The notes under the pieces were generated by a model. That model saw only the letters and a program-made list of their open reading frames with translations. It was not told the origin of the DNA and made no database searches. 17,879 bases of DNA from Alphaproteobacteria bacterium (lineage in GTDB: Bacteria; Pseudomonadota; Alphaproteobacteria; Puniceispirillales; Puniceispirillaceae). Position numbers and translations under genes: made by a program. This document shows, piece after piece, positions 1 to 8,559 of this stretch (its first letter is position 1; each line of letters starts with the position of its first letter). The DNA lies in NCBI GenBank assembly GCA_016780695.1, contig JADHLK010000011.1:1-17879 (forward strand). Reading direction: 5' to 3'.

Positions 1-1105
1 GCAGCTTGTCAGGCAGAATATCCACCCCGCCGCCGGGGTTGACCTCCTGGTCCTCGATCACATCAAATTCGCCGATTTTCTGGCCGCGGCGAGTGATCTT
101 GCCGGTCGAAGTCTGGATTTCGCGAATATCCTTCTGGGCGAGGCCGAAATGCTTGTCCAGATTTTCCACCCGCTGATCCAGCCGGACAACATCGCCTATC
201 AGCTTGATGATTTCCGCCTGAATCACGGCTGTCTGCTCGCGCATACGGGCATCGCGCAAAACAGCCCGCACCGTATTCAGCGTCGCCATCATAGTAGTCG
301 GCGAGACAATCCAGACGCGGGCCTGATAGCTGTCCTCAATAATTTGCGGCAGATTGGCGTGCAATTCGGCATAAACCGCCTCAGAAGGCAGGAACAGACA
401 GGCAGATTCAGCTGTCTCGCCAGCGATAATGTATTTTTCCTGAATATCCCGAACATGGCCGCGTACCGCGATACCCAGCTGCTTGCGGGCGGCTTTTCTG
501 GCGGTTTCATTCTCTGCATTCTGCAGGGCTTGCCAAGCCTCTAGCGGGAATTTGGCATCAATCACAATCGGGCCCGGCGGGTTCGGCAGGCGCAGGATAC
601 AATCAGCCCGCTTGCCGGTAGAGAGCGTGACCTGAAATTCATAGGCATTGGGCGGCAGCACGGTGCGCACCAGATTTTCCAGCTGCACCTCGCCAAAGGC
701 ACCCCGTTCGGTTTTGTTGGCCAGAATATTATGCAGCTGGGTCACCTGGCCAGTCAGCTCAGCAATCTGACTGTTGGCCTGGTCAATAACCACCAGCCTT
801 TCAGATAGTTTGGTCAGATTCTCGTGTGTTGTCTGGGTCTGTTTGGTCAAGGACTGGCCCATCTGTTCGCGCAGGCGCGAAAGCGAGTCTTCCATCCTTT
901 TGGATTGTTCTGTCAGCTGGCTGGCCAGAGCCTGTTGCTGGCTGCCAGCCGCATTGGCCAGCTGCGTCAGCTGCCCGCGCAATTCTGCCAGAGCCGGGTC
1001 TTCTGTCTGGCTGCTGGCTGGTCGCCGCCACAGCAAAGCCAGCCCGCCCAGAGCGATGAAGAGCAGCAACACAAGCAGGCCAATCAAAAGTTCTGAATTT
1101 TCCAT
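1..1105 (-). CDS. rmuC: DNA recombination protein RmuC (3' end cut by window edge)
   Basis: RmuC-family proteins have a nuclease-like fold and are linked to limiting inversions and recombination between short repeats; the biochemical role is not settled. I read this frame directly: 368 codons are visible, starting at ATG 1105 (MENSELLIGL). One N-terminal membrane helix (about residues 5-26) is followed by a Gln/Glu/Leu-rich predicted coiled coil (about 30-110). The conserved RmuC core comes next, with recognisable stretches such as RGAFGEVQLENL, VIDAKFPLEAW, YIIAGETAESACLFLPSEAV and VWIVSPTTMMATLNTV. The frame is open to base 1, and family lengths suggest only a short C-terminal piece is missing. 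It is divergent from def, 170 bp away. The family call is firm; the physiological role is known only from family work. Confidence 0.93.
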   Translation of the reverse strand, partial: MENSELLIGLLVLLLFIALGGLALLWRRPASSQTEDPALAELRGQLTQLANAAGSQQQALASQLTEQSKRMEDSLSRLREQMGQSLTKQTQTTHENLTKLSERLVVIDQANSQIAELTGQVTQLHNILANKTERGAFGEVQLENLVRTVLPPNAYEFQVTLSTGKRADCILRLPNPPGPIVIDAKFPLEAWQALQNAENETARKAARKQLGIAVRGHVRDIQEKYIIAGETAESACLFLPSEAVYAELHANLPQIIEDSYQARVWIVSPTTMMATLNTVRAVLRDARMREQTAVIQAEIIKLIGDVVRLDQRVENLDKHFGLAQKDIREIQTSTGKITRRGQKIGEFDVIEDQEVNPGGGVDILPDKL

Positions 1106-1275
1106 ATCCAGCCTCTTTTTGCGGTGGCAGAAATGCCGGGTTTTCTTGACGGCCCGCCATGCTTTGTCTAAATCAGGTCAGCAACCCGCAAACAGGTCGG
1201 GAAAGTCACCTGCCATCATGGCACGGCCTGTTGCAGATGAAAAGCCAGCTTGGCAGGGAAGTTGTTAAAAAGCAA

Positions 1276-1791
1276 ATGCCGCTATTGCCGATTATAAAGG
1301 TACCGGACCCGGTGTTGCGCCAGAAGGCCGCACCCGTGACAGAGATTGACGCTGCTGTGCGCCAACAGCTCGATGATATGGCAGAAACCATGTATGAGGC
1401 TCCGGGTATTGGGCTGGCCGCCAATCAGGTGAACAGCCTGGTCAGGCTGGTGGTGATGGATTGCGCGGCAGATGAGGAGCAGGCTCGCCTCTTGCAGATG
1501 GTTAATCCGGAAATCATCACTGTTTCCGAGGAGAGCGCCCGGCTGGAAGAAGGCTGTCTCTCGATTCCCGGCTTTACCGCAGAGGTGGACCGCCCGGCAG
1601 AGGTGACCGCCCGCTGGCTGGACCCGCAGGGCGCGCAGCAGGAAGCCGCCTTTTCCGGCCTTGAGGCTGCCTGTATCCAGCATGAGATAGATCACCTGAA
1701 CGGGGTTTTGTTTATTGATCATCTCTCGCGCCTGAAGCGCGATATGATTTGGCGCAAGGTGCTGAAAGAGGCCCGCTCCAACGGTGATTAA
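1276..1791 (+). CDS. def: peptide deformylase
   Basis: Removes the formyl group from the N-terminal Met of nascent proteins at the ribosome, as a metal (usually Fe2+) enzyme. The 171-aa product has the three family motifs: GIGLAANQ (44-51), EGCLS (92-96, metal ligand Cys94) and QHEIDH (135-140, metal ligands His136 and His140, catalytic Glu137). The frame is open further upstream to 1159, but the family N-terminus (MPLLPIIKVPDPVLR) begins at ATG 1276, so I choose that start. No strong Shine-Dalgarno is visible there. It is followed 21 bp later by fmt, the usual pairing: Fmt adds the formyl group that Def removes. truA completes the plus-strand cluster. Confidence 0.96.
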   Translation: MPLLPIIKVPDPVLRQKAAPVTEIDAAVRQQLDDMAETMYEAPGIGLAANQVNSLVRLVVMDCAADEEQARLLQMVNPEIITVSEESARLEEGCLSIPGFTAEVDRPAEVTARWLDPQGAQQEAAFSGLEAACIQHEIDHLNGVLFIDHLSRLKRDMIWRKVLKEARSNGD

Positions 1792-1812
1792 AGGCAAGAG
1801 GAGAGCCTTGCC

Positions 1813-2796
1813 ATGCAGCTGATTTTCATGGGCAGTCCCGATTTTGCCGTACCCAGTCTGGAACGGCTGGCAGACCGGCATGAGGTATTGGCTGTCTATA
1901 CACAGCCCCCCAGACCAGCCGGGCGCGGCATGGCTGAGCGGCCCACGCCGGTTGCTGCGGCTGCCAAGCTGCGCGGCCTGCCGGTCCATTGGCCGAACAG
2001 CCTGCGCGATCCGGATGTTCAGGCCCGGCTGGCCGCGGCCCGTCCGGCAGTAATTATCGTAGTGGCTTACGGGCTGCTCCTGCCGCAGGCGGTGCTGGAT
2101 TTGCCGCCGCTGGGATGTATCAACGCGCACGCCTCGCTCTTGCCGCGCTGGCGCGGGGCCGCCCCGATACAAAGGGCGCTGGAGGCAGGCGACGACAAGA
2201 CTGGCATTTGTGCCATGCAGATGGAAGCCGGGCTGGATACCGGCCCGGTTCTGGATTGCCAGCAGCTGCAGATTCCAGCTGGCATGACAGCTGGCCAGCT
2301 GCATGACAGGCTGGCCGAGATGGCCGCAGATTGTCTGGAGGCGCTGCTGGACAGGCTGCAGGCGGGTGAGCTGCTTTCGGTCCGCCCACAACCCGAAGAC
2401 CAGGTGCTTTATGCTGCCAAGATCAGCAATGCGGAGAGCGAGCTGATGCTGGATCAGCCAGCTGCCATTTTGGCCTGCAAGATAAACGCCTTTGATCCGG
2501 TGCCGGGCAGCTGGGTCCGGCTGGCCGGGGGCGGGCGGCTGAAACTGGCCGGCCCGGCTTTTGCCCAGACGGCCCGGCCGGACGCAAAGCCGTTACCGCC
2601 TGGCCATTTTATCGGGCTGGATGGGGCAGGCAATATGTTGATTTCCTGTGGTGAGGCAAGCCAGCTCTCTATTGGCCAGCTGCAACCGCCGGGCAAGAAA
2701 CCCATGTCAGCAAAGGCATTTTTGAATGGCCGCAACTGGCAACCCGGCCAATTGATTTGGGCAAGGGCTGACGCAACGGACAGGCAAGATGGTTAA
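1813..2796 (+). CDS. fmt: methionyl-tRNA formyltransferase
   Basis: Transfers formyl from 10-formyltetrahydrofolate to Met-tRNA(fMet), for translation initiation. The 327-aa protein begins MQLIFMGSPDFAVPSL. Its catalytic triad lies in the formyltransferase domain: Asn104 and His106 (INAHASLLPRWRGAAPIQ) and Asp142 (EAGLDTGPV). The C-terminal half (about 205 onward) contains the tRNA-binding OB-fold domain, with the typical YAAKISNAES linker near 200. A GAGGAG Shine-Dalgarno at about 1798-1803 supports ATG 1813. The last 8 nt overlap the start of truA, so translation of the two is probably coupled. Length is normal for the family. Confidence 0.96.
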   Translation: MQLIFMGSPDFAVPSLERLADRHEVLAVYTQPPRPAGRGMAERPTPVAAAAKLRGLPVHWPNSLRDPDVQARLAAARPAVIIVVAYGLLLPQAVLDLPPLGCINAHASLLPRWRGAAPIQRALEAGDDKTGICAMQMEAGLDTGPVLDCQQLQIPAGMTAGQLHDRLAEMAADCLEALLDRLQAGELLSVRPQPEDQVLYAAKISNAESELMLDQPAAILACKINAFDPVPGSWVRLAGGGRLKLAGPAFAQTARPDAKPLPPGHFIGLDGAGNMLISCGEASQLSIGQLQPPGKKPMSAKAFLNGRNWQPGQLIWARADATDRQDG

Positions 2797-3574
2797 AGAG
2801 CCGGCATCGCAGCGGATGCTGATCCGCGTTGAATATGACGGCACTGGTCTGGTTGGCTGGCAGCGGCAGGAAAATGGCCTGTCGGTTCAGCAATTTCTCG
2901 AACAGGCCGCCGAAAAGCTGACCACCCGGCCAACGCTGGTGCAAGGGGCTGGGCGCACCGATGCCGGGGTGCACGCTCTGGGTCAGGCGGCGCATCTGGA
3001 TGTGCCGGCCCATCTGGACAGCCGGGCCGTGCTGGGCGGGCTGAACAGCTGGCTGGAGGACCGGCGGATTGCGGTGCTATCAGCGCAGCCGGTCGCGGCG
3101 GATTTTCATGCCAGATTTGATGCGCTGGCCCGCCATTATCTCTATCGGTTAGGGTTGCGGGCGGTGCCGGGCGGGCTGTTGCGGGACCGGGTCTGGCAGC
3201 TGGGTCGCCCGTTGCAGCTGGCCGCTATGCAGGAAGCAGCCGCCTGTCTGGAAGGTCGCCATGATTTTACCAGCTTTCGGGCCGCCGCCTGTCAGGCTGG
3301 GTCGCCGGTGCGCACGCTGGACAGGCTGGCGGTAACAGCCAGCCAGGATGAGATTCACATCACCGTCTCAGCCCGTTCCTTTTTGCATCATCAGGTGCGT
3401 AATATTACCGGCTCGCTGGTGCAGGTGGGGCTGGGCAAATGGCCACCGCAGAAAATGGCGGCGGTGCTGGCCGCGCGGGACAGGCGGCAAGCTGGCCAGA
3501 CCGCCCCGCCACAAGGGCTGTATCTGACAGCGGTAGATTATCCGGAAGGGGCCGTCAGCTCAGCGGCGGGCTAG
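2789..3574 (+). CDS. truA: tRNA pseudouridine(38-40) synthase TruA
   Basis: Converts U38-U40 in tRNA anticodon arms to pseudouridine. The 261-aa protein contains the signature GAGRTDAGVHA with catalytic Asp58, the VEYDGTGLVGWQRQ opening strand, and the C-terminal FLHHQVRNITGSLVQVG motif. ATG 2789 overlaps the fmt stop by 8 nt. ATG 2816 (residue 10) is an alternative start and lies closer to the usual family N-terminus, so the first nine residues are uncertain. The gene ends in CTAG, which serves as the stop codon on both strands for truA and the convergent membrane-protein gene. Confidence 0.95.
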   Translation: MVKEPASQRMLIRVEYDGTGLVGWQRQENGLSVQQFLEQAAEKLTTRPTLVQGAGRTDAGVHALGQAAHLDVPAHLDSRAVLGGLNSWLEDRRIAVLSAQPVAADFHARFDALARHYLYRLGLRAVPGGLLRDRVWQLGRPLQLAAMQEAAACLEGRHDFTSFRAAACQAGSPVRTLDRLAVTASQDEIHITVSARSFLHHQVRNITGSLVQVGLGKWPPQKMAAVLAARDRRQAGQTAPPQGLYLTAVDYPEGAVSSAAG

Positions 3575-4140
3575 CCCAAAATCAGGCTGGTGCCAGCTAG
3601 CATCCCCAGCGCCGCCTCTATCAGCATCCGCCCCAGCATGAGCGCAATCGCTGCAGCCAGCGAAAAGCCCAGCATCTCACGGGCAATGCGAATCATCCAG
3701 TAAAGCGCCCAGATGACCAGCGGCAGCGACAAAATCTGCAATTCTGATTGCTGCAGGATAATAGCAGGCAGGGATATAATCAGCGCCAGAACCATCTGCA
3801 AGGCGGCGACCCAGAACCAGGGAATGATAAAGGCCAAAAACTGCTCCTGCTTGTCCAAAACCCGCAACAGGATATGGACCAGCCAGCTGAATAGCAGGAT
3901 TGAAACCAGCGCTGAGGCCATGAAGCTGATGAAAAAGCTGGCTCCCATATGCAGCGAAGGCAGCAGCCCGACCAGCCCGGCCAAAAACCAGTTAGCCAGA
4001 ACAACACCCCAATAATCAGCCGGGTTAAGGGCATAGGCCCCGGCCAGCGGCGTGCGGCCCAGCATCACGCTGAGCGTGGTTCGCAGCCCTAGCAGCGTGC
4101 CGGTGTAAAAATGTTGCAGCAACAGAGTGAATAGGGCCAT
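3571..4140 (-). CDS. polytopic inner-membrane protein, possibly YIP1-like
   Basis: I do not recognise this protein firmly. It has 189 residues, is strongly hydrophobic, and shows four to five probable membrane helices (roughly residues 45-64, 66-92, 98-126, 128-150 and 155-185). No catalytic motif is visible. Size and helix layout recall the YIP1-domain membrane proteins of alphaproteobacteria, which is only an inference. The start sits on the dapE stop: TGATG lets the dapE TGA and this ATG share one A. A GTG one codon earlier (4143) is an alternative start. The arrangement suggests translational coupling, so it is probably the last gene of the argB-HAD-dapD-dapE series. Its stop overlaps the truA stop from the other side. 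Confidence 0.75.
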   Translation of the reverse strand: MALFTLLLQHFYTGTLLGLRTTLSVMLGRTPLAGAYALNPADYWGVVLANWFLAGLVGLLPSLHMGASFFISFMASALVSILLFSWLVHILLRVLDKQEQFLAFIIPWFWVAALQMVLALIISLPAIILQQSELQILSLPLVIWALYWMIRIAREMLGFSLAAAIALMLGRMLIEAALGMLAGTSLILG

Positions 4141-5285
4141 CACGCGCTCTCCAACCGGCCCAGAATGGTGCTGTAGATAGCAGTCAGCTGGTCAATATCT
4201 GCGGTCGCAACCTGTTCATCAATCCGGTGCATGGTTTTGCCGACCAGCCCGAATTCAGCCACCGGGCACAGCCGGCACAAAAAGCGCGCATCCGAAGTGC
4301 CGCCAGAGGTGGACAGGGCCGGACGCTGGCCGGTTATCTCCTCAGCCGCTCCGGCTATCAGATCGGTCAGCTGGCCCGGTTCTGTCACAAAGGGCTCAGC
4401 AGTGCAATGCCAGCCCACCTGCCAGATCAGATCATGTGCTGCCGCAACTTTTGCAAAATGGGCTTCCAGGCCAGCTTTCAAGCTCTCCTGACTATGCTCG
4501 GTATTGAAGCGGATATTGAAGCGGGCGCTGGCGGTTTGCGGGATGACATTATCTGCCCCGCCATCACTTTCCAGGCGGGTTACCTCAGCGGTGCTGGGGT
4601 CAAACCAGTCAGTGCCGCTATCCATCTGCTGGCTGGTGACCGGGGCCAGCATGGCAAGCAGGCCGGGCAGCGGATTGCGCGCCAGATGCGGATAGGCGAC
4701 ATGGCCCTGAATGCCGGTCACCTCCAGCTGGCCGGTCAGCGAGCCGCGCCGCCCATTTTTGATAACCTCGCCCAGAAAAGACGGGTTGGTTGGCTCAGCA
4801 ACCAGACACATATCAGGCACAATATTCTGTTCTGCCAGCCAATCGACCATCTTGTCCGTGCCATAGACGGCTTTGCCTTCTTCATCTCCGGTAATGATCA
4901 GGCTGATCCGCCCGCCAAAGCCATCCTCTACAGCCTGTCTTGCGGCCGCCACAAAAGCGGCGATGCCGCCTTTCATATCAGCTGCCCCGCGGCCATGCAG
5001 AATACCATTATCGATAAGGCCGGAAAACGGGTCATGGGTCCAGCTGGCTACCGCGCCGGGCGGAACCACATCCGTATGGCCGGCAAAGGCAAAATGCGGC
5101 TGGCCGCTGCCCCAGCTGGCAAACAGATTATCTATCTGCTCCCCGTCTTCCCCAAAAGGCAAGCGCGTGCAGGCAAAGCCGATCCTGTCCAGCTCCGCCT
5201 GCAACAGATCCAGCGCCCCGCCTTCTGTCGGGGTAACCGACGGGCATTTAATCAGCCTGCTGGCCAGATCAACCGCATAGGACAT
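4140..5285 (-). CDS. dapE: succinyl-diaminopimelate desuccinylase
   Basis: Hydrolyses N-succinyl-LL-2,6-diaminopimelate to LL-diaminopimelate and succinate in the succinylase branch of lysine and peptidoglycan precursor synthesis. The 381-aa M20-family metallopeptidase shows the dinuclear zinc ligands: His70 and the following Asp72 (GHTDVVPPG), Asp103 (GRGAADMKGG), the catalytic Glu135 with Glu136 (TGDEEG), Glu164 (VAEPTN) and His353 near the C-terminus (KTMHRIDE). The central dimerisation domain lies at about 180-290. It sits 21 bp downstream of dapD, the preceding committed succinylation step, so the two pathway genes are almost certainly cotranscribed. Confidence 0.96.
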   Translation of the reverse strand: MSYAVDLASRLIKCPSVTPTEGGALDLLQAELDRIGFACTRLPFGEDGEQIDNLFASWGSGQPHFAFAGHTDVVPPGAVASWTHDPFSGLIDNGILHGRGAADMKGGIAAFVAAARQAVEDGFGGRISLIITGDEEGKAVYGTDKMVDWLAEQNIVPDMCLVAEPTNPSFLGEVIKNGRRGSLTGQLEVTGIQGHVAYPHLARNPLPGLLAMLAPVTSQQMDSGTDWFDPSTAEVTRLESDGGADNVIPQTASARFNIRFNTEHSQESLKAGLEAHFAKVAAAHDLIWQVGWHCTAEPFVTEPGQLTDLIAGAAEEITGQRPALSTSGGTSDARFLCRLCPVAEFGLVGKTMHRIDEQVATADIDQLTAIYSTILGRLESA

Positions 5286-5306
5286 GGATCTACACCTTTA
5301 TTCAGT

Positions 5307-6167
5307 TCAGTCCCGCAACAGATCATTGATAGAGGTCTTGGAGCGGGTGCGCTCATCCACCTGCTTGATAATGACCGCACAGGCCAACGACGGCCCCGGG
5401 CTGCCATCTGCCAGCGGCTTGCCCGGCAGGCTGCCCGGCACGACCACCGAATAGGCTGGTACCCGCCCATAGCTCACCGCCCCGGTCTGGCGGTCGACTA
5501 TTTTGGTAGAGGCTCCGATAAAGACGCCCATGGACAAAACCGCCCCTTGTTCGACAACCACCCCTTCAACCACTTCTGAGCGCGCGCCGATAAAACAATC
5601 ATCTTCAATAATCACTGGCCCGGCCTGCAGCGGCTCCAGCACGCCGCCAATGCCAACCCCGCCGGACAGATGCACATTCTTGCCAATCTGGGCACAAGAG
5701 CCAACCGTCGCCCAGGTATCAACCATAGTGCCGGTATCAACAAACGCCCCCAGATTAACAAAGCTCGGCATCAGCACCGCAGAGGCCGCAATATGGGCAG
5801 AATGGCGGACTACACAGCCCGGCACGGCGCGGAAACCGGCCTGGCGGAAGCGCTCGGCATCCCAGCCGCTGAATTTTGACGCCACCTTGTCCCACCAGAC
5901 CGCCTCGCCAGCTCCCGGGCTGGTTGGCGCGCCAGTGATAATCTCCATATCATTGAGCCGGAAAGATAACAGCACGGCTTTTTTCAGCCACTGATTCACC
6001 GTCCATTGATGATTGCCGGTCGGCTCAGCCACCCGCACCGCCCCGCTATCCAGCAGGTTCAGCGCCTCGGTAACAGCGTCCCGCACCGCCCCGCCTGTCT
6101 GGGCGTTGATTTCCTCACGGGCCTCAAAAGCGGCATCAATGGTCGTCTCCAGTTCAGCATGGGACAT
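5307..6167 (-). CDS. dapD: 2,3,4,5-tetrahydropyridine-2,6-dicarboxylate N-succinyltransferase
   Basis: Succinylates tetrahydrodipicolinate with succinyl-CoA, committing it to the succinylase branch of lysine/diaminopimelate synthesis. The 286-aa protein has an N-terminal helical domain, then the conserved GAVRVAEP and WTVNQWLKKAVLLSFRL segments. A left-handed beta-helix of hexapeptide repeats follows (about 110-245), with family motifs MPSFVNLGAFVDTGTMVDTW and HLSGGVGIGGVLEPLQ. A good Shine-Dalgarno (CAGGAG, about 9 nt before ATG 6167) fixes the start. It lies 21 bp before dapE and 45 bp after the HAD hydrolase, so it belongs to the same minus-strand operon. Confidence 0.96.
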   Translation of the reverse strand: MSHAELETTIDAAFEAREEINAQTGGAVRDAVTEALNLLDSGAVRVAEPTGNHQWTVNQWLKKAVLLSFRLNDMEIITGAPTSPGAGEAVWWDKVASKFSGWDAERFRQAGFRAVPGCVVRHSAHIAASAVLMPSFVNLGAFVDTGTMVDTWATVGSCAQIGKNVHLSGGVGIGGVLEPLQAGPVIIEDDCFIGARSEVVEGVVVEQGAVLSMGVFIGASTKIVDRQTGAVSYGRVPAYSVVVPGSLPGKPLADGSPGPSLACAVIIKQVDERTRSKTSINDLLRD

Positions 6168-6212
6168 GGTTTTTTCTCCTGCGTGCCAAATAAATTCCTA
6201 GGGTTACCGATG

Positions 6213-6905
6213 TTAAGACAGCTGCAAGCTGGCCAGAAATTCTTTCAAATCATTCGCAATATAATGAACGAACGGCTCAGATGCACCCTGTTTTGCCCAT
6301 TCATGTTCCGAGACCAGCCAGACCGTCTGCATCCCCATCTTGGCAGCCGGTTCCAGATTGCGGGCCATATCCTCAATCATCACCGAGCGGGTGGGATCCA
6401 GCCCGGTCAGATCCAGAAACTGGCGATAGGGTCGCGGGTCTGGCTTCGGCGTCAGGTTGGAGGCTTTAATATCAAAAATCACCTCAAAATGATGGCGGAT
6501 GCCAAAGGCGTCCAGAATTCGCTCAGCATGGCGGGTGGTCCCGTTGGTGTAGATATGCTTGGTTCCGGGCAGGTTGGCCAGCATCCTGTCCAATTCCGTA
6601 TCCGGGGCCACATCAGAGAGGTCAATCTCATGCACAAAGGCCAGGAAATCATCGGGCGGCAAGCCGAATTCATTGATCAAGCCATGCATGGTCGTGCCAT
6701 GCTCTTGAAACAGGCGCGCTTTCAGCGCGGCCGCTGGCTCCCGCTCGATCCCGAAATGATTGGCTATCCAGTCTGTCATCCGCTCAGCCACCCGCGGGAA
6801 CAGGCTGTTGGCGGCGGGATAGATGGTATTATCCAGATCAAAGACCCAGCCTGTCATGCGGGCTGCGTCCAGCGGCTGTTGCTGTTTGTAGCCTTGCTCA
6901 ATCAT
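6213..6905 (-). CDS. HAD-superfamily hydrolase, pyrimidine 5'-nucleotidase-like
   Basis: A 230-aa phosphatase of the haloacid dehalogenase superfamily. Motif I is FDLDNTIYP with nucleophile Asp23 and acid/base Asp25; the motif II Thr/Ser region is YTNGTTRHAERIL; motif III Lys is in LTPKPDPRPY; and motif IV is VMIEDMARNL. The DLDNTIYPA start and NGTTRHAER segment match the pyrimidine 5'-nucleotidase subfamily, which dephosphorylates UMP/CMP-like substrates; the actual substrate here is inferred. The frame runs upstream into argB, but ATG 6905 overlaps the argB stop by 8 nt and gives the family N-terminus. It occupies the common alphaproteobacterial position between argB and dapD. Confidence 0.87.
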   Translation of the reverse strand: MIEQGYKQQQPLDAARMTGWVFDLDNTIYPAANSLFPRVAERMTDWIANHFGIEREPAAALKARLFQEHGTTMHGLINEFGLPPDDFLAFVHEIDLSDVAPDTELDRMLANLPGTKHIYTNGTTRHAERILDAFGIRHHFEVIFDIKASNLTPKPDPRPYRQFLDLTGLDPTRSVMIEDMARNLEPAAKMGMQTVWLVSEHEWAKQGASEPFVHYIANDLKEFLASLQLS

Positions 6906-7794
6906 TGCAGACCAGCGTGCCGATACCGTCTTCGGTGAACAGCTCAACCAGAATGGCGTGCGGGGCGCGCCCATCCATGATAACGGCAGCCTCGGCCCCG
7001 TCTTCAACCGCCCGGATACAAGTTTCCAGCTTTGGGATCATCCCGTCCGAGACCGTGCCATCCTCTATCAGCCCGCGCGCTTCAGACAGGGTCAGCCGGG
7101 GGATGAGATTGCCAGCCCGGTCTTTCACCCCCGCTACATCCGAGAGCATCAGGAGCCGCGTTGCCCCCAGCGTCCCGGCCACCGCCCCGGCCGCCGTATC
7201 GGCGTTGATATTATAGGTCTCACCATCCCGGCCCAGACCCAGCGGGGCAATGACCGGGATCATATCAGCCCCTATCAAGGCACCGATCACCGCCGGATTA
7301 ATCTCAGCCGGCGTGCCGACAAAGCCCAGATCCACCATGTCGCCGGATTTCGATTGAACCCCGGCCAGCCGATCAGCAGTGATCAGGCGGGCATCCTTGC
7401 CGCTCAACCCGACAGCCATCGCCCCGGCCGCATCAATCGCAGCGACAAGGGCTTTGTTAATGCCGCCAGCCAGCACCATCTCCACCACCGAGACGGTCGC
7501 CGCATCGGTGATACGCAAACCATCTACAAAGCTGGATTCGATCTGCAAACGCTTAAGCATATCGCCAATTTGCGGGCCGCCCCCATGCACTACGACAGGC
7601 TTTGCCCCCACCTGGCGCAACAGCACAATATCGGCGGCAAAGGAATCGACAAACGCCTTTTCGCCCATCGCATGGCCGCCAAATTTAACCACAATAGATT
7701 TGCCGCTGTAACGGCGCATGAAGGGCAGGGCCTCAATCAGCGTGCCGGCCTTGCCCAGCGCGTTCAACAGGCCGCTGGAATTATCATCCTGCAT
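6898..7794 (-). CDS. argB: acetylglutamate kinase
   Basis: Phosphorylates N-acetylglutamate with ATP, the second step of arginine synthesis. The 298-aa protein shows the amino-acid kinase fold: KFGGHAM (Lys37 with glycine loop), VVVHGGGPQI (67-76), the FVDGLRITD substrate motif, NINADTAAGAVA and LMLSDVAGV. The length and the N-terminal extension before the kinase core resemble the arginine-regulated hexameric type, so feedback control by arginine is likely but inferred. Translation starts at ATG 7794. It is separated from engB by 78 bp and overlaps the HAD gene by 8 nt. Confidence 0.96.
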   Translation of the reverse strand: MQDDNSSGLLNALGKAGTLIEALPFMRRYSGKSIVVKFGGHAMGEKAFVDSFAADIVLLRQVGAKPVVVHGGGPQIGDMLKRLQIESSFVDGLRITDAATVSVVEMVLAGGINKALVAAIDAAGAMAVGLSGKDARLITADRLAGVQSKSGDMVDLGFVGTPAEINPAVIGALIGADMIPVIAPLGLGRDGETYNINADTAAGAVAGTLGATRLLMLSDVAGVKDRAGNLIPRLTLSEARGLIEDGTVSDGMIPKLETCIRAVEDGAEAAVIMDGRAPHAILVELFTEDGIGTLVCND

Positions 7795-7872
7795 GGGATC
7801 AGCTGCTCCAAAAATTTGTCTCTTGTTGTTCTGTTATGGGCCTTCTGGCGGGATCAGATCAAGTCCTGTCTG

Positions 7873-8559
7873 TTACGCCTCTGCCAGACTGGCCAGATGG
7901 GCGCGCAATTCGGCAATGCCGGTCTGTTTTTGCGAGGAGGTTGGCCACAGGCCCGGCCAAGCTGCCACATGGGCAGAGGCTGTTTTCAGGCTGGTCTCTG
8001 CCACGCGTTCAAATTCTGTCTGTTTCAGCTTATCTGTCTTGGTCAGCACCACCGCCCAGCTGACCGCAGCCTCATCCAGCAAATCCATGATTTGCGCATC
8101 CGCCTTTTGGATACCGCGGCGCGCATCAATCAACAGCATGACCCGCCGCAGGCTGGCCCGGCCAGCCAGAAACTGGCGGGTCAGCTGGGTCCAGCTGCGG
8201 ATATCGCTTTTTGAGGCCGCCGCATAGCCATAGCCGGGCAAATCCACCAGCTGCAGCCGGTCTGCCAAATTAAAGAAAATCAGCTGGCGGGTGCGGCCGG
8301 GTGTCTGGGATGTGCGGGCCAGCATCCGCCGCCCGGTCAACGCATTGACCAGCGAGGATTTGCCCACATTCGAGCGGCCGCAAAAAGCCACTTCCGGCAG
8401 GCTGTCCGGCGGCAGGGCCGACAGGTTGGCGGCGGCGGCTATGAACCGACATTCCTGGGCAAAAAGCCAACGGCCGGCTTCCAGGTTTGGTGCCTGCTCA
8501 GCGGTGTCTGTTATACCAGTCAGGGTCAGCCCTTTTTCATTGATCGGGTTATCCACCAT
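7873..8559 (-). CDS. engB: ribosome biogenesis/cell-division GTP-binding protein EngB (YihA/YsxC)
   Basis: An essential TRAFAC GTPase in many bacteria, linked to 50S subunit maturation and division. The 228-aa protein has G1 GRSNVGKSS (61-69), G2 with TPGRT (86-90), G3 DLPGYG (106-111) and G4 TKTDK (173-177). A C-terminal G5-like SSQ completes the set. The N-terminal 60 residues are longer than in E. coli, with the alphaproteobacterial-type LFAQECRF segment. ATG 8559 lies 34 nt inside the 3' end of yidC in another frame, so it is cotranscribed with yidC and probably translationally coupled to it. Confidence 0.95.
   Translation of the reverse strand: MVDNPINEKGLTLTGITDTAEQAPNLEAGRWLFAQECRFIAAAANLSALPPDSLPEVAFCGRSNVGKSSLVNALTGRRMLARTSQTPGRTRQLIFFNLADRLQLVDLPGYGYAAASKSDIRSWTQLTRQFLAGRASLRRVMLLIDARRGIQKADAQIMDLLDEAAVSWAVVLTKTDKLKQTEFERVAETSLKTASAHVAAWPGLWPTSSQKQTGIAELRAHLASLAEA

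Noticed and set aside
1282..2391. 369-codon open frame on the minus strand opposite def and fmt
   Set aside because: It lies antisense to two certain genes, has low-complexity Gln/Arg/His-rich composition and no family pattern; it is a by-product of high-GC coding DNA.
4227..5579. 450-codon plus-strand frame opposite dapE and dapD
   Set aside because: It is antisense to two clear biosynthetic genes, with no recognisable motif and an Arg/Ala/Gly-rich composition typical of shadow frames.
6958..8214. 418-codon plus-strand frame opposite argB and engB
   Set aside because: It is a shadow of two certain genes, spans their intergenic gap without start signals and has no domain.
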